From Anaerolineae bacterium (GTDB lineage: Bacteria > Chloroflexota > Anaerolineae > JACIWP01): a stretch of 9,735 bases of DNA. The translations under genes were made by a program, and so were the position numbers. The DNA is taken from the NCBI GenBank assembly GCA_014360855.1, contig JACIWP010000110.1:1-9735 (forward strand). Reading direction: 5' to 3'. This document shows, one piece after another, positions 6,567 to 9,735 of this stretch. The notes below the pieces were generated by a model. It ran no database searches. It was not told the DNA's origin and was given only the letters and a program-made list of their open reading frames with translations. How positions within the stretch are numbered: position 1 is the first letter of the stretch; every line of letters starts with the position of its first letter.

Positions 6567-7392
6567 GATGGGGGGCCGGCCGGCCGCCGGCCGCGGCCTT
6601 AAATTCCTCGTTGTAAATGACGGAAAAGATGTCCTGGTCGGCAGGGACCAGGATCTCCTCCGGCCGAATCTCGCGCTCTGTGAAGGTGACCGGCGCATCC
6701 TCAATCAGCACAAAGGGGGTGCGTTCGTTCGCCTCTCCTCCTACCACGACGGCGGCGGCCGCCAGCCCGTCTGCGACCATGCGTTCGGTGTACTGAAGCG
6801 GCCGGCCGAAGAGATCGGGCTGTCCCCTCTGCACGTCCAGCCCCTCAAACCCCCAGAACGCCAGCGCCATGCCCGTGAAGCCGCGCCGCAGGGGGGTCGA
6901 GCGGGCGTCGGTCAGGATCACGCCGACCCGCTCTATCCCATAGGCGGCGCGCAGGTCCTGCCAGAACCTTTTGGCCCATTCCCAGGGGCGGTGCGGCCAC
7001 AGGACCACGTGGCCCAGCGGGGCGTTGGACATGTCAATGCCGGCGTTGGCGATCAGGATACCGTCCTTGAGCGTCAGCCATATCACACTGGACGCGAAGA
7101 CGTGGTCTGCCTCGCGCAGGATCAGCTCCATCCAGCGGGCGTAGGTCTCCGGGTCCTTGCCGGCGTCCAGCCGGCGGGCCTGCCGCGCTGCCGGCGACGG
7201 CTCCACGGAGGCCAGTGCCACGATGCGCCCCTGTTCCAGCGCCACCACCTTGGACGCCACGCAGAGAATGTCACCGTCGCGCAAAGGGCGGGGCAGGGAC
7301 TGCTGTAAGATGGGGAGAAGCGGCTGACGAGGCTCAATCACCGGTGTCTGAACGGCGGTCACGCGCACGGGCAATTCGCTCCTTATCACCAT
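6553..7392 (-). CDS. Coenzyme F420-0:gamma-glutamyl ligase-like protein (CofE family)
   Basis: This encodes 279 residues from ATG 7392. Family features are GDILCVASKVVALEQGR (residues 40-56), the LIANAGIDMSN segment (113-123, metal-ligand Asp120), GVILTDARSTPLRRG (157-171, Asp162), and a long C-terminal block with YTERMVADGLAAAAVVVGGEA. CofE adds gamma-linked glutamates to F420-0 using GTP and metal ions. The usual S-x-G-R-P after ILTD is changed to ARSTP here, and no other F420 gene is in the window. The protein may therefore be a diverged family member with another acceptor. An alternative GTG start at 7368 is well placed, 10 nt after AAGGAG (7384-7379), and would give 271 residues. From the promoter site, ATG 7392 would leave a leader of only a few bases. 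The gene is divergent from the corrinoid operon and its 3' end overlaps the FHA gene. Confidence 0.8.
   Translation of the reverse strand: MVIRSELPVRVTAVQTPVIEPRQPLLPILQQSLPRPLRDGDILCVASKVVALEQGRIVALASVEPSPAARQARRLDAGKDPETYARWMELILREADHVFASSVIWLTLKDGILIANAGIDMSNAPLGHVVLWPHRPWEWAKRFWQDLRAAYGIERVGVILTDARSTPLRRGFTGMALAFWGFEGLDVQRGQPDLFGRPLQYTERMVADGLAAAAVVVGGEANERTPFVLIEDAPVTFTEREIRPEEILVPADQDIFSVIYNEEFKAAAGGRPAPHPTGG
6574..6598. repeat. Dense GC palindromes at the FHA/ligase 3' junction
   Basis: GGCCGGCCGGCC (6574-6585) and GGCCGCGGCC (6589-6598) are perfect palindromes placed almost end to end, inside the 3' end of the ligase gene and just after the FHA stop. They encode the Gly/Arg/Pro/Ala-rich tail of the ligase-like protein and could fold in either transcript. 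No T-run follows on the FHA side, so terminator function is unsupported. Confidence 0.4.
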
Positions 7393-7405
7393 GTATGGCA
7401 GGATG

Positions 7406-7435
7406 ATAGTACCATAAACCCCGCCTGCTGTACAA
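7406..7435 (-). promoter_or_regulatory. Probable promoter of the F420 ligase-like gene
   Basis: On the minus strand TTGTAC (7435-7430) and TACTAT (7411-7406) are 18 bp apart. The start point would fall near 7399. That makes the ATG at 7392 nearly leaderless, but gives about 31 nt before the alternative GTG at 7368, which has a Shine-Dalgarno. It lies back to back with the corrinoid operon promoter. Confidence 0.5.
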
Positions 7436-7540
7436 AACGAGGGGATTTGGGTAACCCGTATTGTCAGGCCTTCGCTCTTTTGCCGGGTGCGGGACCGCCG
7501 GCGAAATGGGCAAATCCCTTTTCCCGGCCCCATCCGCCCC

Positions 7541-7574
7541 TTGACAGGTTATATATATAGGAGTATAATATAAT
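7541..7574 (+). promoter_or_regulatory. Consensus promoter of the corrinoid methyltransferase operon
   Basis: TTGACA (7541-7546) and TATAAT (7564-7569) are separated by exactly 17 bp, a perfect sigma-70 consensus. A second overlapping TATAAT lies at 7569-7574 and the spacer is AT-rich (TTATATATATAGGAG). Transcription would start near 7576-7581, leaving a leader of about 45 nt, too short for a cobalamin riboswitch. Confidence 0.9.
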
Positions 7575-7576
7575 CA

Positions 7577-7593
7577 GCGTTGGACTTCAACGC
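7577..7593 (+). other. Hairpin at the 5' end of the corrinoid operon leader
   Basis: GCGTTG (7577-7582) pairs with CAACGC (7588-7593) around a 5-nt loop, at or within a few bases of the predicted transcript start. A 5'-terminal stem could stabilise the mRNA. Alternatively, the dyad could be an operator just downstream of the -10. Confidence 0.45.
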
Positions 7594-7623
7594 CTATTTC
7601 ACCCATGTCGAAAGGAGGCATCC

Positions 7624-8250
7624 ATGGCACAAGAACTGGTTCAGGCCATTGCCGACCTGAACGAAAAGGAGGCAGTGGCGCTCACCCGCTCCCTGCTGGA
7701 GAAAGGAGTCAGCCCGCTGGAGGTCCTTGACGACTGCCGGGCCGCCATGCAGATCGTCGGGGAACGCTTCGAATCGAAACAGGCCTTCATCCCCGAACTG
7801 ATCTTCGCCGGCGAAATCCTCAAGCAAATCACCGAGATCGTCAAGCCCTACCTCCAGCGCGAGGCGACCGCCGGCAAAAAGCTCGGCAAGGTGGTCATCG
7901 GCACGGTCCAGGGCGACATCCACGACATCGGCAAGAACATCGTCGTCTTCATGCTCGAAATCAACGGCTTCGATGTGACCGACCTGGGCGTGGATGTGCC
8001 GGCGGAGCGCTTCGTGCAGGCGGTGAAAGAGAACGGCGCCGGCATCGTCGGCCTGAGCGGCTTCCTCACCGTCGCCTATGAACCCATGAAACAGACCGTG
8101 CAGGCCTTGCGCTCCGCAGTGCCGGAGGTTAAAATCATGATCGGCGGCGGGCCCATCAACGAGCAAATCCGCGAATACACCGGCGCCGATGCCTGGGGCA
8201 AGAATGCTGTTGACGCTGTTGTCATCGCCAAACAGTGGGTAGGAGCGTGA
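7624..8250 (+). CDS. Corrinoid (B12-binding) protein of a methyltransferase system, MtbC/MtaC-like
   Basis: This encodes 208 residues, the usual length of the two-domain corrinoid proteins that shuttle methyl groups between a substrate-specific methyltransferase and an acceptor methyltransferase. The N-terminal four-helix cap domain covers residues about 1-85 (IPELIFAGEILKQI near its end). The Rossmann-like cobalamin domain covers about 88-208: GTVQGDIHDIGKN (93-105) contains the D-x-H-x-x-G motif, with His100 as the lower cobalt ligand. LSGFLT and IGGGPINEQ follow as the nucleotide-loop motifs, all intact. ATG 7624 follows AAAGGAGG (7611-7618). The gene leads the operon from a consensus promoter, and the UROD-family gene starts 3 nt after its stop, so the two are almost certainly co-translated partners. 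The methyl donor is unknown. Confidence 0.95.
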   Translation: MAQELVQAIADLNEKEAVALTRSLLEKGVSPLEVLDDCRAAMQIVGERFESKQAFIPELIFAGEILKQITEIVKPYLQREATAGKKLGKVVIGTVQGDIHDIGKNIVVFMLEINGFDVTDLGVDVPAERFVQAVKENGAGIVGLSGFLTVAYEPMKQTVQALRSAVPEVKIMIGGGPINEQIREYTGADAWGKNAVDAVVIAKQWVGA

Positions 8251-8253
8251 CCT

Positions 8254-9591
8254 ATGACCACCGAATGGAAGACCATGACCCCGGAACAAAAGTACGAGGC
8301 CCTCTGGGCAAAGTTCCTCTCCACCGAGGGCAAACCCTTTGCCTCCCCGCAGGTCGCCGAGCTGTACCGGCGCAGGGTCCAGCGACTGAAGGATGTCTGC
8401 GAGCTGAAGAAGCCCGATGCGGTCCCCATCCTGCTCGCTGTCGGGAACTATGTGGCAGAATATGCCGGCATCTCCCACGGCGACATGATGTACGACTACG
8501 ACAAGATGGCCGAGGCCATCCTCAAGTTCAACGTGGACTTCGACCTGGACTATCAGGTCGCCGGCAACGGCCTCCCCGGCAAAGCCTTCGACCGGCTGGG
8601 ATTCCGCACCTACCGCTGGCCGGGCAATGGGCTTCCGAAACACATGCCCTTCCAGATGGTCGAGGACGAGTACATGCTCCCCGACGAGTATGACCAGCTC
8701 ATCGCTGATCCCGAGGGCTTCTTCCTGCGCGTGTATATGCCGCGCATCATGAAGAGCCTGGAGGGCTGGAAGATGCTCCCCTCCCTGTACGGCGTGATGG
8801 AACTGCCCATGGCGCTGATACTCCTGGGGACGCTGACCGTGCCGGCGGTGCAGGAGGGCTTCCAGGCCTGGATCGACGCCGGCCGGCTGGCCGCCGAATT
8901 CTTCGCCGCCGCCGGCAAGGCCGGCGCCCAGCTCACCTTCCAGCACGGCATGCCCAACTACCTGGGCGGCTTCACCAAGGCGCCCTTTGACATCATCGGG
9001 GATACCCTGCGCGGCACCCGCGGCATCATGATTGACATGTACCGCCAGCCGGACAAACTGCTGGCCGCTGTCGAACGGCTGGTGCCCATCGCCATCCAGA
9101 TGGGCATCGAAGCGGCCATGAGCGCCGGCCTGCCGCTGGTCTTCATCCCCCTGCACAAGGGCGCCGACGGCTTCATGTCCACCAAGGACTTCAACCGCTT
9201 CTACTGGCCGACCCTCAAGGCTGTGTGCGAGGGGCTTATCGCGGCCGGCTGTGTGCCCTTCCTCTTCGTCGAGGGCGGCTACAACGAGCGGCTGGACGCG
9301 CTGGCCGATTCGCCACTGCCGGCCGGCAAGAGCATGTGGATGTTCGACTACACCGATCTCGCCGAGGTCAAGAAGAAGCTGGGTAACTGGGCCTGCTTCG
9401 GCGGCAATGTGCCAGTCTCCCTGTTCTATGCCGGCACGCCCCAACAGATGGCCGACCACGTCAAGAAGCTCATTGACACCGTCGGACAGGACGGCGGGTA
9501 CTTCATCGCGCCGGGCGCGGTGCTTGACAATGCCCGGCCCGAGAACCTGCACGCCTTCATCCAGACGGCGCGCGAGTACGGAAAATACTGA
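8254..9591 (+). CDS. Uroporphyrinogen decarboxylase-family (MtaA/CmuA-like) corrinoid methyltransferase
   Basis: This encodes 445 residues, about 100 longer than MtaA/MtbA or HemE, mostly from an N-terminal extension. The C-terminal two-thirds is a UROD-type TIM barrel. It is recognisable by the FMSTKDFNRFYWPTLKAVCE segment (307-326), the following PFLFVEGGYNERLD strand, the FDYTDLAEVKKKLG helix, and CFGGNVPVSLFYAGTPQQM (381-399), followed by GGYFIAPGAVLDNARPENL. In MtaA/CmuA-type enzymes zinc is held by H-x-C in the strand before G-G/N and by a later Cys. Here the H-x-C position reads F338-V-E340, while Cys381 is kept, so the metal site is altered. Pairing with the corrinoid protein argues for methyl transfer rather than haem synthesis. 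An AGGAG (8241-8245) inside the upstream gene serves ATG 8254. The substrate cannot be deduced. Confidence 0.9.
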   Translation: MTTEWKTMTPEQKYEALWAKFLSTEGKPFASPQVAELYRRRVQRLKDVCELKKPDAVPILLAVGNYVAEYAGISHGDMMYDYDKMAEAILKFNVDFDLDYQVAGNGLPGKAFDRLGFRTYRWPGNGLPKHMPFQMVEDEYMLPDEYDQLIADPEGFFLRVYMPRIMKSLEGWKMLPSLYGVMELPMALILLGTLTVPAVQEGFQAWIDAGRLAAEFFAAAGKAGAQLTFQHGMPNYLGGFTKAPFDIIGDTLRGTRGIMIDMYRQPDKLLAAVERLVPIAIQMGIEAAMSAGLPLVFIPLHKGADGFMSTKDFNRFYWPTLKAVCEGLIAAGCVPFLFVEGGYNERLDALADSPLPAGKSMWMFDYTDLAEVKKKLGNWACFGGNVPVSLFYAGTPQQMADHVKKLIDTVGQDGGYFIAPGAVLDNARPENLHAFIQTAREYGKY

Positions 9592-9616
9592 TTTGCCGGG
9601 CGGGTGGTAAGACAAT

Positions 9617-9653
9617 GCGCCGGCGGTCAGGTCACCCCTTTGACCGCCGGCGC
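9617..9653 (+). terminator. Strong hairpin after the UROD gene
   Basis: A perfect 13-bp GC-rich stem, GCGCCGGCGGTCA (9617-9629) with TGACCGCCGGCGC (9641-9653), has an 11-nt loop. It starts 26 nt after the UROD stop. The sequence after it (CAATTTG) has only a short T-run. It may be a partial terminator or a 3' stabiliser that lowers expression of the next gene. The loop begins with GGTCA, a repeat of the arm end, so pairing can slip. Confidence 0.55.
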
Positions 9654-9680
9654 CAATTTGTACCTTCCCATAAAACCCAC

Positions 9681-9713
9681 GAGAGCTGAGGACCCCCCAC
9701 GTACTCAGCTCTC
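9681..9713 (+). other. Hairpin in the leader of the next gene
   Basis: GAGAGCTGAG (9681-9690) pairs perfectly with CTCAGCTCTC (9704-9713) around a 13-nt loop rich in C. It ends 7 nt before the Shine-Dalgarno at the window end. There is no T-run, so it looks like a leader structure rather than a terminator; its function is unknown. No convincing promoter was seen between 9592 and 9735. Confidence 0.45.
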
Positions 9714-9720
9714 TATGTGA

Positions 9721-9728
9721 AAAGGAGG
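9721..9728 (+). promoter_or_regulatory. Shine-Dalgarno of a gene starting just beyond the window
   Basis: AAAGGAGG at 9721-9728 matches the strong ribosome sites of the two hsp20 genes and the corrinoid gene. Seven bases follow without a start codon before the window ends, so the start should lie within a few bases to the right. The gene is probably a further member of, or the next unit after, the methyltransferase operon. Confidence 0.65.
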
Positions 9729-9735
9729 AGAAGAA

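Noticed and set aside
7575..7623. Cobalamin riboswitch before the corrinoid gene
   Set aside because: The leader is only about 45 nt with one small stem; no B12-box-like core is present.
7664..7678. Internal start in the corrinoid gene (AAAAGGAGG followed by an in-frame GTG at 7676)
   Set aside because: It would remove the first helix of the cap domain; the upstream ATG 7624 has its own strong Shine-Dalgarno and the family length.
8254..9591. Assignment as HemE (haem-pathway uroporphyrinogen decarboxylase)
   Set aside because: The protein is far longer than HemE, retains a methyltransferase-like C-terminal Cys, and is coupled to a corrinoid protein, all of which favour a methyltransferase.
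7594..9615. A 673-codon open frame on the minus strand opposite the corrinoid and UROD genes
   Set aside because: It lies wholly opposite two well-conserved genes with a promoter and ribosome sites, its translation has no recognisable domain, and long antisense frames are expected in GC-rich coding DNA.

Overview
The window is about 9.7 kb of GC-rich (by eye about 60-65 %) bacterial DNA with eight protein genes. Two are cut by the window or lie against its edge: an HtrA-type protease at the left and an unseen gene whose ribosome site ends the window at the right. There are no rRNA, tRNA, CRISPR or transposase genes. Three things fit a Chloroflexota (Anaerolineae-like) genome: a secreted protein with a Pro/Thr-repeat linker next to a membrane anchor, Ser/Thr kinase/FHA signalling, and a corrinoid methyltransferase pair. 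This is an inference from style and gene mix, not a proven placement. The hexamer GCCGGC is strikingly over-represented.

Region 1 (1-1763, + strand) is a protein-quality-control block. It holds the C-terminal half of a trypsin-like serine protease with a PDZ domain, then two tandem paralogous Hsp20 small heat-shock proteins. The first hsp20 is preceded by four 7-bp direct repeats spaced exactly 11 bp apart, placed where an activator of the OmpR/PhoB class would sit. The two hsp20 genes are separated by a GC hairpin and a foldback of heptamer repeats. A strong intrinsic terminator closes the block.

Region 2 (1784-4766, + strand) is one gene with its own promoter. It encodes a secreted, membrane-anchored, glycoside hydrolase family 3-like protein with an Ig-like domain, a Pro/Thr linker and C-terminal membrane helices. 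It lacks the His of the NagZ Asp-His dyad.

Region 3 (4773-6566) is a divergent pair. A membrane-anchored Ser/Thr protein kinase lies on the minus strand, and an FHA-winged-helix transcription factor lies on the plus strand. The arrangement suggests that the kinase signals to the FHA regulator. The regulator overlaps, tail to tail, a minus-strand F420-0:gamma-glutamyl ligase-like gene (6553-7392).

Region 4 (7541-9735, + strand) is a methyltransferase operon driven by a perfect-consensus promoter (TTGACA-N17-TATAAT). A MtbC-like corrinoid protein is followed after 3 nt by a UROD-family methyltransferase. The UROD protein has a non-canonical zinc site: the usual HxC is replaced and only the later Cys is kept. 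Two hairpins and a strong Shine-Dalgarno follow, so the operon or a new gene continues beyond the window.

The most noteworthy points are the 11-bp-phased repeats at the hsp20 promoter, the kinase/FHA-winged-helix pair, the heptamer foldback repeat, and the corrinoid/UROD pair with its altered metal site. None can be called a new system from this sequence alone.
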